Positions 18,553-28,274 of a DNA stretch of 64,000 nucleotides are shown here, in pieces (the first letter of the stretch is position 1; each line of letters starts with the position of its first letter). The position numbers and the translations under genes are program-made. The DNA comes from a virus. Location of the stretch: the IMG/VR virus record IMGVR_UViG_3300030104_006883, positions 121,928-185,927 of that record, one strand, 5' to 3'. The notes under the pieces were generated by a model. It was not told the origin of the DNA, ran no database searches, and saw only the letters and a list, made by a program, of their open reading frames with translations.

Positions 18553-18613
18553 AATGAGATGGTTGGAAAATTTGCTGACCATACTCTATCCCATTGACTA
18601 AAAGGAGTTTATC

Positions 18614-19366
18614 ATGGGTATTGATATGTCTAAGATGAAAGAGAAGCTAGCGTCCTTGAATCGCAAGGGCAACGAGAAGAATAACTTTTGGCGTCCAAAG
18701 GATGGCGAGCAGACCATTCGCATTGTTCCTACCGCAGACGGAGACCCGTTCAAGGAATTTTGGTTCCATTATAACCTTGGGAACAACACGCCGTTCCTGA
18801 GTCCAAAGAAGAACTTCGGTGATTCTTGTCCTCTCGATGATTTTGTAAGAACTCTTTACAAGCAGGGCGATCCTGATAGCGTAAAGATGGCGAAGAGCCT
18901 TAGTGCACGCCAGCGGTTCTTTGCACCAGTTCTCGTGCGAGGAGAGGAGGAGCAGGGAGTGAGGATGTGGGGTTTCGGTCGTACAGCCTACCAGGAACTT
19001 CTGAACCTTGTCCTAAATCCTGATTACGGGGATATTACGGATGTAGACAGTGGCACGGACCTTGTTATTACTTATGGCAAGCCCGCAGGAGCACAGTTCC
19101 CTCAAACCACCATCACTCCACGTAGGCATACGTCTCCGATGGTGGAGGACAGTGACGAGGCAGGCAAGCTTCTTGAGGCCATTCCGGATATCGATTCGCT
19201 CTTTGAGCGTCCGAGCCCGGAGGATGTCGGCAAGATGCTCCATGACTACATGACCAGTATCGATGAAGAGGTGTCGGATGCGGGCGCGGATAACACGTCC
19301 CAGGCTAGTTTGACGAGCGAAGACAACTCTGTCGATAGTGCTTTTAATGAGTTGATGAACTCTTAA
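18614..19366 (+). CDS. gp32: Single-stranded DNA-binding protein, gp32-like
   Basis: 250 residues with gp32 features: N-terminal basic helix with KLASLNRKG, then FWRPKDGEQTIRIVP and an FKEFWFHYNLG strand, and a very acidic Ser/Asp-rich tail. gp32 coats single-stranded DNA during replication and recombination. Ribosome site AAAAGGAG. Codon use is GC-rich compared with neighbours, as for abundant proteins. Its own promoter and terminator make it a separate transcription unit. T4 gp32 represses its own translation through its leader; the leader here could do the same. Confidence 0.88.
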   Translation: MGIDMSKMKEKLASLNRKGNEKNNFWRPKDGEQTIRIVPTADGDPFKEFWFHYNLGNNTPFLSPKKNFGDSCPLDDFVRTLYKQGDPDSVKMAKSLSARQRFFAPVLVRGEEEQGVRMWGFGRTAYQELLNLVLNPDYGDITDVDSGTDLVITYGKPAGAQFPQTTITPRRHTSPMVEDSDEAGKLLEAIPDIDSLFERPSPEDVGKMLHDYMTSIDEEVSDAGADNTSQASLTSEDNSVDSAFNELMNS

Positions 19367-19374
19367 GCGCTACC

Positions 19375-19429
19375 GCGACGTGGGGTGTTTAGTCGGCCCC
19401 CCTCCACTCTACACTCCACGTCGCCTTTT
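19375..19429 (+). terminator. Terminator after the SSB gene
   Basis: A 14-bp stem with one mismatch (GCGACGTGGGGTGT against ACACTCCACGTCGC) around a 22-nt loop, followed by CTTTTAAC. It begins 8 bp after the stop codon. Confidence 0.75.
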
Positions 19430-19452
19430 AACACTATAATTAGGATTTTATA

Positions 19453-20577
19453 ATGGCAAGAAGCAGTAAAAAAGCATCCACAAATAATTTAGGTCGGTTA
19501 AGCATGGAAGAGATGCGAAAGATTATTAACCGTAAAGCAGGATATGATTTAGCCTATAATTTAACTGAGGACAATCCAACAGAAGTGAGGGGGTGGATCC
19601 CCACTGGGTCTCGTTGGCTCGATTCTATTATTTGTAAAGGGAAGCTCGCTGGAATACCAATTGGGAAGATAACGGAGATTGCGGGCTTAGAGTCCACAGG
19701 AAAATCCTACCTTGCGGCACAGATTGCCGCAAACGCACAAAAGCAGGACATTGATGTCATTTATTTCGATTCAGAGTCAGCGATCGATCCTGACTTTCTT
19801 GCTAAGGCCGGTTGCGACCTGGATCGCGTTTTGTATATCCAAGCGGAAAGCGTAGAGTTTGTTCTTGAGACAATAGAAGAGTTGCTTGGTAGCAATCAAA
19901 ATAAAATGCTCTTTGTTTGGGACAGCTTGGCTCTGACGCCAGCGATCACTGATATTGAGGGAGACTTTAACCCTCTTTCTTCAATGGCTGTTAAGCCCAG
20001 AATTTTATCCAAGGGCATGGCAAAGTTGACTATTCCTCTGGCCAACGCGGAGGCAACCTTGCTTGTCCTTAACCAGCTAAAGACCAATATTACGTCCAAT
20101 GTCGCGGAGGCGATGACAACGCCTTATTTTACGCCCGGTGGAAAGGCGATGCATTACGCATATGATTTGCGCATTTGGCTTACTGGACGTAAGTCTAAAG
20201 CTTCGTTTGTTAAAGACGAAAATGGCTTTAGAATTGGTTCGGAAGTCAAAGCGAAGCTAGAAAAGTCTAAGTTTGGAACACAGGCGAGGGAGTGCACTTT
20301 CAAGATCTTATGGGGCGATGACGTCAGGGTCCAAGATGAGGAAAGTTGGCTGGAGGCGATAAAGTCTTCTGAGCACTTTACTTCAAGAGGCCCTTGGTAT
20401 GCTATCTCCTATAAAGACGGAACTGAAGAAAAGTTTCAAGGTTCTAGTTGGAGTGAAAAGCTTAAAAATGAAAAATTCAAGGATCGTATTTTAGAGATTA
20501 TGGAAGAAGAGATTATATTTAAGTTTCACAATAGAACCGGGGACGCCTCAGATTTTTATAATGTAGATGCAGAGTAA
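19453..20577 (+). CDS. uvsX: UvsX/RecA-type recombinase
   Basis: 374 residues. Walker A GLESTGKS at about 78-85, a Walker B region FVWDSLALTP, and a RecA-like core with LNQLKTNI. The C-terminus resembles UvsX. It catalyses strand exchange on SSB-coated DNA, which fits the neighbouring SSB gene. The stop overlaps the first bases of the next ORF. Confidence 0.88.
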   Translation: MARSSKKASTNNLGRLSMEEMRKIINRKAGYDLAYNLTEDNPTEVRGWIPTGSRWLDSIICKGKLAGIPIGKITEIAGLESTGKSYLAAQIAANAQKQDIDVIYFDSESAIDPDFLAKAGCDLDRVLYIQAESVEFVLETIEELLGSNQNKMLFVWDSLALTPAITDIEGDFNPLSSMAVKPRILSKGMAKLTIPLANAEATLLVLNQLKTNITSNVAEAMTTPYFTPGGKAMHYAYDLRIWLTGRKSKASFVKDENGFRIGSEVKAKLEKSKFGTQARECTFKILWGDDVRVQDEESWLEAIKSSEHFTSRGPWYAISYKDGTEEKFQGSSWSEKLKNEKFKDRILEIMEEEIIFKFHNRTGDASDFYNVDAE

Positions 20578-20599
20578 TGGGTTCTAAAATAACTTCGAA

Positions 20600-20607
20600 C
20601 TATTTAT
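20600..20607 (+). promoter_or_regulatory. CTATTTAT motif
   Basis: Recurring CTATTTA element 17 bp before ATG 20625, in a gap between uvsX and a small gene. Candidate promoter or processing site. Confidence 0.35.
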
Positions 20608-20624
20608 ACAAAGAGGATAAATAT

Positions 20625-20957
20625 ATGGTTTTAAAGGATAAAATCAAAGAAGTTATTTTAGAGGCATTGCAGCACGATGTTTATAAAGCGGAAGTCTCTG
20701 TAAAATCTGATAAAGAAAGAAATATTACTGAGATTCTTGACGAAATGCGAGCATTATGTGGAGTCACAATTGTTAACTCGTTTCCGTCAAAAAGCCTCAG
20801 CGAAAAATCGGAGCTAACAGTATGCACTATAAAATTCTTTTTAACAAATCCGAGCTTAAAGCTTCACATGAACAAGCTCGCTTTAGCTGCGAAGAAGATA
20901 GATGGCGTTCTGGCGTTCAGGGTGCTAAAAATTGATAAGCTCCAAGAAAAAGATTAA
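20625..20957 (+). CDS. Small conserved-looking protein between uvsX and 5' nuclease
   Basis: 110 residues from ATG 20625 (ribosome site AGAGGA); the frame is open back to the uvsX stop. Not recognised. It has an amphipathic N-terminal helix (LKDKIKEVILEAL), then ITEILDEMRALCGVTIVN and a strand with CTIKFFL, a layout like ferredoxin-fold or ACT-type domains. Location suggests recombination accessory work such as a UvsY-like role, but no sequence proof. Confidence 0.65.
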   Translation: MVLKDKIKEVILEALQHDVYKAEVSVKSDKERNITEILDEMRALCGVTIVNSFPSKSLSEKSELTVCTIKFFLTNPSLKLHMNKLALAAKKIDGVLAFRVLKIDKLQEKD

Positions 20958-21909
20958 AAGAGTACTTTTCATAGATGCTCTGAACTCTTATTACCGAGCT
21001 TATATAGTAGACCCTTCTTTGTCTACAAATGGACAGCCGATTGGAGGCCTTAAGGGCTTTCTTAAAATATTACAAAAGCTGTGCCGGGATATAAAGCCGG
21101 ACAGAATAGTTGTTTGTTGGGATGGAGCGGGCGGTTCAAGGCGCAGAAAGAGCGTTAATAAGAACTATAAAGAGGGTCGCAACCCTATTCGATTGAACAG
21201 AACAATACGAAACCTGACGGAAAACCAAGAATTACAAAACAAGATTTGGCAACAGACACGCCTAGTAGAATATTTGAGTTATATGCCGGTGGCACAACTT
21301 ATGTTTGAGAGCATAGAGGCAGATGATCTGATCGCTTTTGCTTGTCAACTACAGGACTATGCCGGTTGGCAAAAGGTTATAGTGTCAAGTGATAAAGACT
21401 TCATACAAGTTTTGGACAAAGAGACAGTTTTATACCGACCAACGCAAGAAGAGGTTCTAAACGTTAATCGCGTTGTTGATGAATACGGAATTCATCCGAA
21501 CAACTTTGCGCTAGCTAGGGCCATAGCGGGGGATAAGAATGACAATCTTCCGGGCGTCAAGGGAGTTGGCTTGGCGACGGTAAAGAAAAGATTTCCCTTT
21601 ATGAAAGAAAAAGAGGAGGCCTCAATAGCAAGGGTTCTCCATCATTGTCAAGAAAATATTGATGGTGTCAAAGCATTCTCTTCCATATTAGGAGAAGAGA
21701 AGCTTGTTAGAGAAAACTATAAGTTGATGCAACTAAGTTCGCCTAATATCAGCGTGAACACAAAGATGAAGATAAGATCTATTATTGAAAAGGACGAATT
21801 GTTTCTTAATAAAACAGAAATAATTAAGATGATGACTCTTGATGGCTTTGGAGAGAGCAGTTGGTCGGATCTTTTTCAAAGATTCAATAAGATATTGATT
21901 GACAAATAA
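20932..21909 (+). CDS. 5'-3' exonuclease / RNase H (FEN-like)
   Basis: 325 residues with the metal-binding motifs of the Pol I 5' nuclease/T4 RNase H family: FIDALNS, VCWDG, EADDLIAF, VSSDKDFIQVL and GDKNDNLPGVKGVG (helix-hairpin-helix). It removes RNA primers and flaps. TTG 20932 follows AGGGTG at proper distance and lies inside the end of the preceding gene. Confidence 0.88.
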   Translation: MISSKKKIKRVLFIDALNSYYRAYIVDPSLSTNGQPIGGLKGFLKILQKLCRDIKPDRIVVCWDGAGGSRRRKSVNKNYKEGRNPIRLNRTIRNLTENQELQNKIWQQTRLVEYLSYMPVAQLMFESIEADDLIAFACQLQDYAGWQKVIVSSDKDFIQVLDKETVLYRPTQEEVLNVNRVVDEYGIHPNNFALARAIAGDKNDNLPGVKGVGLATVKKRFPFMKEKEEASIARVLHHCQENIDGVKAFSSILGEEKLVRENYKLMQLSSPNISVNTKMKIRSIIEKDELFLNKTEIIKMMTLDGFGESSWSDLFQRFNKILIDK

Positions 21910-21949
21910 CTTCATTTCTTATATATTACTACAAAAGCAGGAGGGGAAG

Positions 21950-23305
21950 TTGCAAGAAGACTTTTCTCTATATGGAAAAAACTTTCAAGAGAAGCTTGTA
22001 CAACTAATTCTAGAAGATCGGGCTTTCTCTGAGCAGATTCAAGAGGTTTTGGATGTCAAGTTTTTTGAATCTAAGTATCTACAAGTATTTACGAGCCTTG
22101 TTTTCGAATATAGAGAAAAGTATAAGGTACACCCCAGTGGCGAGATTCTTGACTCTATATTAAGAACTGAATTGGAGGACCACGCTGACCTTGTAAAGAA
22201 GCAAGTTCGTGATTTTTTCACAAGAGTCAGGACCAAAGATATTGAAGACTCTGAGTATGTTAAGGACACCTCACTAGATTTTTGCAAGAAGCAAAAACTA
22301 AAAGAGGCTATGATGGTCTCTGTGGGGTTGTTGGATAGCTCCTCATTCGAAGAGATTAAAAAAGTTATAGACGAGGCGGTCAAACTTGGGGTTGACAACG
22401 ACCACGGGCATGATTACAAGAAGGATTTTGAGCTTCGGTATCTGTTTAAGGCCAGGAACCCGGTTAGTAGTGGGTGGGCTAGGATTGATAAAATAACCAA
22501 GGGAGGGTTGGGAAAAGGAGAGTTGGGAGTAGTTGTTGCTCCGACTGGCGCTGGAAAATCTCATGCACTTGTGCACTTGGGGGCAAGTGCTCTTATATCC
22601 GGTAAGACAGTGGCGCATTATACTCTGGAACTATCGGAAGAGGTAGTAGGCCAGAGGTACGACAGTTGTATAACTAGATACCCGCTCTCTGGCCTGAACG
22701 CTTTCAAGGACAAAATTAAGGAAACTTGTTTAGAGGTCAAGGGAGATTTATTTATTAAAGAATATCCTACGAAATCTGCAACCGTAAATACTGTTAGGGC
22801 ATCATTAGATAAGTTATTGAAAAGAGACAAGAAAGTCGATTTAATCATAATAGACTACGCCGATATTCTGAAAGCGACGACAAATTTTAAAGAGAAAAGG
22901 AACCAATTAGAGTCTATTTATGAAGAACTGCGAGCAATCGCAAAAGAATATGAATGTCCAGTTTGGACAGCATCTCAAACGAACAGGACTGGTTTGAATC
23001 AAGCAGTAATTACTATGGAAGCAATATCTGAAGCTTTTAACAAATGTTTTGTGGCCGACTTCATCTGCACGGTCTCAAGAACAAAGGAAGATAAGGTCGC
23101 CAACACCGGAAAGATGTACGTCGCAAAAAACCGTAACGGCCCTGACGGAATTGTGTTTCCGTTACTTTTTGATACATCAAACGTAAAAATTGAAGTTTTA
23201 GAACCTACGGACGAGACCATCGAGGAGATGGAGGTTAACGAGGTCAAGAGACAGCAAAAAGAGATGAAAAAAATATACAAACAATGGGAGGAGAATAAGA
23301 AATAA
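21950..23305 (+). CDS. gp41: Replicative DNA helicase, DnaB/gp41-like
   Basis: 451 residues. An N-terminal helical domain precedes a RecA-type motor with Walker A APTGAGKS (about 197-204), Walker B DLIIIDYADIL and QTNRTG (sensor-like) motifs. TTG 21950 is preferred because AGGAGGGG stands 4 bases upstream; the open frame extends to 21899 inside the previous gene. It unwinds DNA at the fork with the DnaE-type polymerase. The stop overlaps the nrdJ ATG. Confidence 0.88.
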   Translation: MQEDFSLYGKNFQEKLVQLILEDRAFSEQIQEVLDVKFFESKYLQVFTSLVFEYREKYKVHPSGEILDSILRTELEDHADLVKKQVRDFFTRVRTKDIEDSEYVKDTSLDFCKKQKLKEAMMVSVGLLDSSSFEEIKKVIDEAVKLGVDNDHGHDYKKDFELRYLFKARNPVSSGWARIDKITKGGLGKGELGVVVAPTGAGKSHALVHLGASALISGKTVAHYTLELSEEVVGQRYDSCITRYPLSGLNAFKDKIKETCLEVKGDLFIKEYPTKSATVNTVRASLDKLLKRDKKVDLIIIDYADILKATTNFKEKRNQLESIYEELRAIAKEYECPVWTASQTNRTGLNQAVITMEAISEAFNKCFVADFICTVSRTKEDKVANTGKMYVAKNRNGPDGIVFPLLFDTSNVKIEVLEPTDETIEEMEVNEVKRQQKEMKKIYKQWEENKK

Positions 23306-25722
23306 TGTTTGATAAGCAAGTAGTAGAAGAGGCAACTCTAAAATATTTTAAAGGTGATGAACTGGCCACAAATGTCTGGATGACAAAATACTGTCTGAAA
23401 GACAAGTCGGGCAATTTGTTAGAAAAAACCCCTGCGGACATGCACAGGAGACTGGCAAAAGAGTTTGCGAGGGTAGAGAACAAATTTAATGGCCTTCGCG
23501 CTATGTCGGAGGAGCAAGTATATGAGGTTCTTGAAAACTTTGATTATATTGTACCCCAGGGGTCCCCAATGATGGGTATAGGTAACAATCATGTAAACGT
23601 CTCTTTGTCTAATTGCGTTGTGGTTGGGCCACCCCAGGATAATATTTCCTCCATTGTTGATGCGGGAAAGGATCTTGCTAACTTATTCAAGCGCAGGTGT
23701 GGAGTGGGGCTGGACTTGTCCTATTTGCGCCCTGAGAACGCTGCCGTTAATAATTCTGCTGGAACCACAAGCGGAGCATGGAGCTTTGCGGATTTTTACT
23801 CCTACGTTTGCCGCATGATTGGACAGAATGGTCGTCGAGGAGCTTTGATGCTTAGCATGGACATAAGGCACCCTGACATTGAAAAATTTATCACAATGAA
23901 GCAAGACTTAACAAAAGTTACTGGAGCTAATGTATCTGTGAAGATAAGTGATGAGTTTATGAAGGCGGTGGAAAACAATGAGTCGTTTACCTTAAGATTC
24001 CCGGTTGATTCTGAGGAGCCCACCATAACAAAAGAAGTGGAGGCTTCCGAGTTGTGGCAACTAGTGGTTGAATCCGCTACTGCTACGGCAGAACCTGGGC
24101 TGCTTATGTGGGACAATATCTTAAAATATTTGCCTGCGAATGAATACGAGCAATTTAAAACAGAGTGTGTGAATCCTTGTGCTGAATTGCCCTTGTCGGC
24201 TTATGATAGCTGTAGGTTGATTTCTATCAATCTAAAGAATTTTGTAAAGAGGCCATTTACAGATAAGGCGGCGTTTGATTTTGCTAAATTTTCACGCACT
24301 GTCTCCTCTGCTATGAGGCTTTCGGACGACCTTGTGGAACTAGAGCTAGAAAAGCTCGAAAACATCAGGACGGTGGCAGACATGGCTGATGAAAAGGCAC
24401 TGTGGCAAAAGCTGTATGACACTTGCTCTAATGGTCGTCGTACTGGTCTCGGAACGCACGGTTTAGCCGATGCTCTGGCATGCTTAAGCTTGGCCTACGA
24501 TTCGGATGAGGCACTGAAGGTTATCGATAAAATTTATAAAACTTTAAAGGTGTCTGCTTATGAAGAGAGTGTAGAACTTGCTATCGAGAGAGGCGCTTTC
24601 CCGGTGTTCTCGTGGGACACTGAAAAGGAGAATGCGTTTATAAAGTCATTGCCTGCGGCGCTGAGAAAGAAAATTGAAAAACATGGTAGAAGAAATATAT
24701 CTATTTTGACGAATGCTCCTACCGGCTCTGTTTCTATAATGAGTCAAACAAGTTCGGGACTGGAGCCGGTTTTCAGAAACTCCTACACCAGAAGAAGAAA
24801 GCTCGATCACAGTGAGAACGTGACTGCTGACTTTGTTGATGACTTGGGAGACAGGTGGAAAGAATTCAAAGTATACCACCATAATGTACAACAATATATG
24901 AATGAAACCACATCAAAACAGGTGCCATCATTTTTTACGGAAAGTCATGAAATTGATTGGACTAGAAGAATAGAAATACAATCATTTATTCAAAGACACA
25001 TTGATCACTCAATTAGTTCTACGATAAATTTGCCGAAAGGTACCTCTCCGGAGATTGTTGCTGAATTGTATTTCGAAGCTTGGAGAAAGGGCCTAAAGGG
25101 CGTCACGGTTTATGTTGATGGCTCTAGAAGTGGTGTGTTAATTACTGACGATCCGGGGACCGAAGAACAAATGGGTTTCCCTCAAATTGATGCCCCTAAG
25201 AGGCCGATTGAGTTGGAATGTGAAATTCATCGGCCAACGATTAAGGGTGAAGAATGGACTGTCCTAGTAGGACTTATGGATGGCAAGCCATATGAGATTA
25301 TGGGAGGGCTATCGACTTTTGTTGAGATACCAAAGAAATACACCCATGGAACTATCATTAAACATCCAAGAAAAAGCACCAATAGCGTGTATGACCTTAA
25401 GTTTGGGGATAACGGAGATGAGGTTATTATAAAAAATATTGTAAAAGTCTTCGACAATCCAAACCACTCGGTATTCACTAGGATGATATCTCTTGCTTTG
25501 CGACACGGTTCTGGTGTACAATATGTAGTTGAACAATTGAACAAGGATAGAGACAGCGACATGTTTAGTTTTTCTAAAGTCACTGCGAGAGTTCTAAAAA
25601 AATATATTGAAGATGGAGCCAAGGCGTCCGATAAAGACTGCCCAGAGTGCGGATCTGACGGCCTTGTTTATATAGAGGGGTGCGCTACCTGCACCTCTTG
25701 TGGCTATGCTAAATGCGGATAG
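23305..25722 (+). CDS. nrdJ: Adenosylcobalamin-dependent ribonucleotide reductase (class II)
   Basis: 805 residues, single-chain class II RNR that makes deoxynucleotides without oxygen dependence. Visible features are RRCGVGLDLSYLRP, NNSAGTTSGAWSF, the active-site NPCAEL (about 289-294), GRRTGLGTHGLADALA and TNAPTGSVSIMSQTSSGLEP. The C-terminus holds paired Cys (CPEC and CTSC, then CG at the end) that usually pass electrons to the active site. A phage using it depends on host cobalamin. Confidence 0.93.
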   Translation: MFDKQVVEEATLKYFKGDELATNVWMTKYCLKDKSGNLLEKTPADMHRRLAKEFARVENKFNGLRAMSEEQVYEVLENFDYIVPQGSPMMGIGNNHVNVSLSNCVVVGPPQDNISSIVDAGKDLANLFKRRCGVGLDLSYLRPENAAVNNSAGTTSGAWSFADFYSYVCRMIGQNGRRGALMLSMDIRHPDIEKFITMKQDLTKVTGANVSVKISDEFMKAVENNESFTLRFPVDSEEPTITKEVEASELWQLVVESATATAEPGLLMWDNILKYLPANEYEQFKTECVNPCAELPLSAYDSCRLISINLKNFVKRPFTDKAAFDFAKFSRTVSSAMRLSDDLVELELEKLENIRTVADMADEKALWQKLYDTCSNGRRTGLGTHGLADALACLSLAYDSDEALKVIDKIYKTLKVSAYEESVELAIERGAFPVFSWDTEKENAFIKSLPAALRKKIEKHGRRNISILTNAPTGSVSIMSQTSSGLEPVFRNSYTRRRKLDHSENVTADFVDDLGDRWKEFKVYHHNVQQYMNETTSKQVPSFFTESHEIDWTRRIEIQSFIQRHIDHSISSTINLPKGTSPEIVAELYFEAWRKGLKGVTVYVDGSRSGVLITDDPGTEEQMGFPQIDAPKRPIELECEIHRPTIKGEEWTVLVGLMDGKPYEIMGGLSTFVEIPKKYTHGTIIKHPRKSTNSVYDLKFGDNGDEVIIKNIVKVFDNPNHSVFTRMISLALRHGSGVQYVVEQLNKDRDSDMFSFSKVTARVLKKYIEDGAKASDKDCPECGSDGLVYIEGCATCTSCGYAKCG

Positions 25723-25728
25723 GAGATT

Positions 25729-26013
25729 ATGATGAGCTACAAGCCTGTTAATAGAATGATAATGCTGGAAGTCGAGAAGCCTGCTGAAGAGGAGACAACG
25801 GTGCTACTCCCAGAGGGGTACAAGCCGCCAGTTCAGTACGGATTTGCCAAAGTTTTGGGAACTGCTCAAGACTGCAAGAACGACTTTTCTGTGGGCGATG
25901 AGATTATATTTGAAAACTCTATGTTGCAAACTATAAGTGTTGATGGTGATGAAATTAATCTTCTTTTGGAGAATTATGTTCTAGCGATTACTAATGTCGA
26001 GGAAGGCATATAG
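25729..26013 (+). CDS. GroES-like co-chaperonin
   Basis: 94 residues (ATG 25729 or 25732) with the GroES shape: start YKPVNRMIMLEVE, a loop EEETTVLLPEGYKPP in place of the mobile loop, GFAKVLG, and VGDEIIFENS. T4 uses gp31 in the same way to fold the capsid protein. The phage also encodes GroEL 18 kb downstream, so this could be its partner or act on the host GroEL. Confidence 0.75.
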   Translation: MMSYKPVNRMIMLEVEKPAEEETTVLLPEGYKPPVQYGFAKVLGTAQDCKNDFSVGDEIIFENSMLQTISVDGDEINLLLENYVLAITNVEEGI

Positions 26014-26027
26014 GTATAGGCAAAAAT

Positions 26028-26621
26028 ATGATTTATTTAGTTGTAAGTGTCCTTGCGGCGGCACTGTCTCAAGATGGTGATACTTGCCAGAAACAGTACC
26101 CAAAGTATGAAGATATAGTTTATCTTGCTGCGACGGATTGTAAGTATGCCAAGGAAGAAAATATAGACTTTGATTTGCTTTGGGACTTGGTTGAGATTGA
26201 GAAAAAGTATGAAGTTCCCACTGAACTAAGAGGAATGGTCTTGGCCGCTGCTTGTATGGAGTCTGGGTACAACCCAAAGGCGAAAGGCGACAGAAAATTT
26301 AGCAAAAGCGGCAAAAGGCCGATGGCGATAGGCATCTTGCAACAGTGGCCTATTTATGAAAAAGTCTACGGAACGGACAGGACCGACCCAATATCATGTG
26401 CTGATTCATGGCTAAAACACATTGTTAAAAAACTAAAAAAGGTAGATAGGCAGTGCAAGTATAAGAGCACCAAGAAGAGATGGGTTGCTGCTTGGGTAAC
26501 TGGAATTCGATATCCTAAAAAAGGCGGAAGGTGCCGAGAGAGACCGAAGCACTTGAGGCTCTTAAACAAATGGCACAGAAAAGCTAAAAAGATGGCTTGT
26601 GAGGAGATCTTTGGCTGCTAG
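26028..26621 (+). CDS. Secreted lytic transglycosylase-like protein
   Basis: 197 residues. A short hydrophobic N-terminus (IYLVVSVLAAAL) suggests export or a signal-anchor. A transglycosylase-like core follows: MESGYNPKAKGD with Glu78 as probable catalyst, then MAIGILQQWP. The rest is basic, with several Cys. It could cleave peptidoglycan at lysis or during entry. An amidase is encoded separately at 41.4 kb. Confidence 0.7.
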   Translation: MIYLVVSVLAAALSQDGDTCQKQYPKYEDIVYLAATDCKYAKEENIDFDLLWDLVEIEKKYEVPTELRGMVLAAACMESGYNPKAKGDRKFSKSGKRPMAIGILQQWPIYEKVYGTDRTDPISCADSWLKHIVKKLKKVDRQCKYKSTKKRWVAAWVTGIRYPKKGGRCRERPKHLRLLNKWHRKAKKMACEEIFGC

Positions 26622-27405
26622 TCTTGAAAACCATATTTATAAGTGGGATGAGGTCGTAATTGGAAACAATTTGGCCTCTTTTGTTTACACTAGAAACAAT
26701 GACTCTAAACTTATATTGAGTGGATTAAAAGATGTCTTCAAGTACGATCTTTTTACGAATAAGCAAGTATTGAAGAACATAGAGCATCCCACTATGGTTG
26801 CGAATAAGAAGACTCTCATAGATCAATTATTGTTTGATTTAGTTCTGCAAGGTAAGTGTCCGATTAGCGAGAAGGTAAATTCAATTCGCGTGAACGCGGA
26901 AGAAAACTTATTAAGTGTTTTTATCTCGGATACGGTTAAGATAACTATAAAATATAACAGCCTGAGAATTTTTGATGATTCTTTAGTCACTGGACTGCCG
27001 TTTGAAACTTCTAAGAGGACAGCGTATTACGTGGTATATGATTGGTTTCTTTCAAATATTAACAGAGACACACACTTCTTGGAATTGTATGACATCGACA
27101 GCCCCTTGGCGCATAGAGTTATTATCAGAAAAATACCACAAAACGTTGTTATATCACAGTCGTCCCTGACAGCAGAGCAGCTTAATAATTTTAATTTTTC
27201 TGATACAATGTGTAGATTCAAAACAGACAAGATGCTTAAGGACAGCGATTTAAGAGGGCCAAGAAATGGTTTTTATAAAAACAGCCCAAGCAAGCCAAGG
27301 TACAGACCTATTAAGCTTGACTTTATGAGAAGAGAGGTAATGCCGCAGGTGGAAAGAGAGTTTGTAAAATATGGAAATATAACTTTCGACAATGAGGAGC
27401 TATAA
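26611..27405 (+). CDS. Unknown protein with N-terminal dinucleotide-fold-like segment
   Basis: 264 residues from TTG 26611, chosen because GAGGAG lies 5 bases upstream inside the previous gene. WDEVVIGNNLASFVYT near the start looks like the first strand and turn of a nucleotide-binding Rossmann unit, but no full pattern follows. The C-terminus has MRREVMPQVEREFVKYG. The stop overlaps the next ATG, so it is translated with the nucleotidyltransferase-like gene and may act with it. Confidence 0.65.
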   Translation: MAASLENHIYKWDEVVIGNNLASFVYTRNNDSKLILSGLKDVFKYDLFTNKQVLKNIEHPTMVANKKTLIDQLLFDLVLQGKCPISEKVNSIRVNAEENLLSVFISDTVKITIKYNSLRIFDDSLVTGLPFETSKRTAYYVVYDWFLSNINRDTHFLELYDIDSPLAHRVIIRKIPQNVVISQSSLTAEQLNNFNFSDTMCRFKTDKMLKDSDLRGPRNGFYKNSPSKPRYRPIKLDFMRREVMPQVEREFVKYGNITFDNEEL

Positions 27406-28274
27406 TGGAGCCTGGATATCATCTAGCCGGGATAATACCTGTGGCTGGTCAAAAATTAGATTTTAATATGCCTTGGCATGATTGTTTAATGCCAATTGCT
27501 AAAAATTATTTAGCTGTAGAGAGGGCAGTGATTGACTGTGGCTATGCGGGATGTGAAACAATATTTGTAATTTGTCATAATGACATGATGCCCTTGATAA
27601 AGGATCGCCTGGGAGACTACATAGAAGATCCCGTTTATGCGTATAGGAATTTTGAAGTCTTTCCTCACGAGTCTAGAATAAGGATACCGATATATTATGT
27701 CGCTATTCATCCTCACGACAGAGATAAGAGAGACAGTCAGGCTTGGAGCATACTATACGGAGCCAAAGTGGCGAACGAGATGATTGGGAGGCTCAGCAGT
27801 TGGCTCGTCCCGAACAAGTTTTTTGTTTCGTTTGCTCACGGGGTGCATGATCCAGAGGTGTTGAGAGAAAATAGAAGGGAAATTTCACGTCCGAAAAATT
27901 TTTCTCTCTCTTGGCAAGGTAAAACAGTTGCAGATGATGAATACTTGCCTTTTACTTTTAACTATGATGATTGCTTGGCACTTATTGATAAGGTTAGAAA
28001 AGAAGGAACTTCTCGATATCTCAACAGAGAGTGGGGCGATAAAAAAATTCTACTCCCACCGGAAGAACAGTACTCGGCGAGATTTTTTAGCTTGAGTGAT
28101 GTTTTTGGAGATTTAGCCTTAGAAGCTATAAAAGAGGCTAAGTATTATTTTAATATAGACAATTGGGATGATTACTGTTACTATATTGCAAATAAACCGG
28201 AAGGCCTACTTAGGCCCAACAAAAGGGTATTAAACCCTCGTTCGCTAAAAGGTATAGGAGTTGAGAGTGAGTGA
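27405..28274 (+). CDS. Nucleotidyltransferase-like protein
   Basis: 289 residues. The first 70 look like the start of a nucleotide-sugar transferase: LAGIIPVAG, then LMPIAKNYLAVERAVIDCGY and CETIFVICHNDM, which match the G-x-G-x-R, K-P and 'aGi-x-eI' pattern loosely. The Arg and Lys of the usual GTP-x-R-x-K loop are not obvious. It may make a glycan precursor for surface or DNA modification; substrate unknown. Confidence 0.5.
   Translation: MEPGYHLAGIIPVAGQKLDFNMPWHDCLMPIAKNYLAVERAVIDCGYAGCETIFVICHNDMMPLIKDRLGDYIEDPVYAYRNFEVFPHESRIRIPIYYVAIHPHDRDKRDSQAWSILYGAKVANEMIGRLSSWLVPNKFFVSFAHGVHDPEVLRENRREISRPKNFSLSWQGKTVADDEYLPFTFNYDDCLALIDKVRKEGTSRYLNREWGDKKILLPPEEQYSARFFSLSDVFGDLALEAIKEAKYYFNIDNWDDYCYYIANKPEGLLRPNKRVLNPRSLKGIGVESE

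Noticed and set aside
26350-26357. CTATTTAT inside the transglycosylase-like gene, and another at 60750
   Set aside because: Both are inside coding sequence without a start codon or ribosome site nearby; treated as chance matches.
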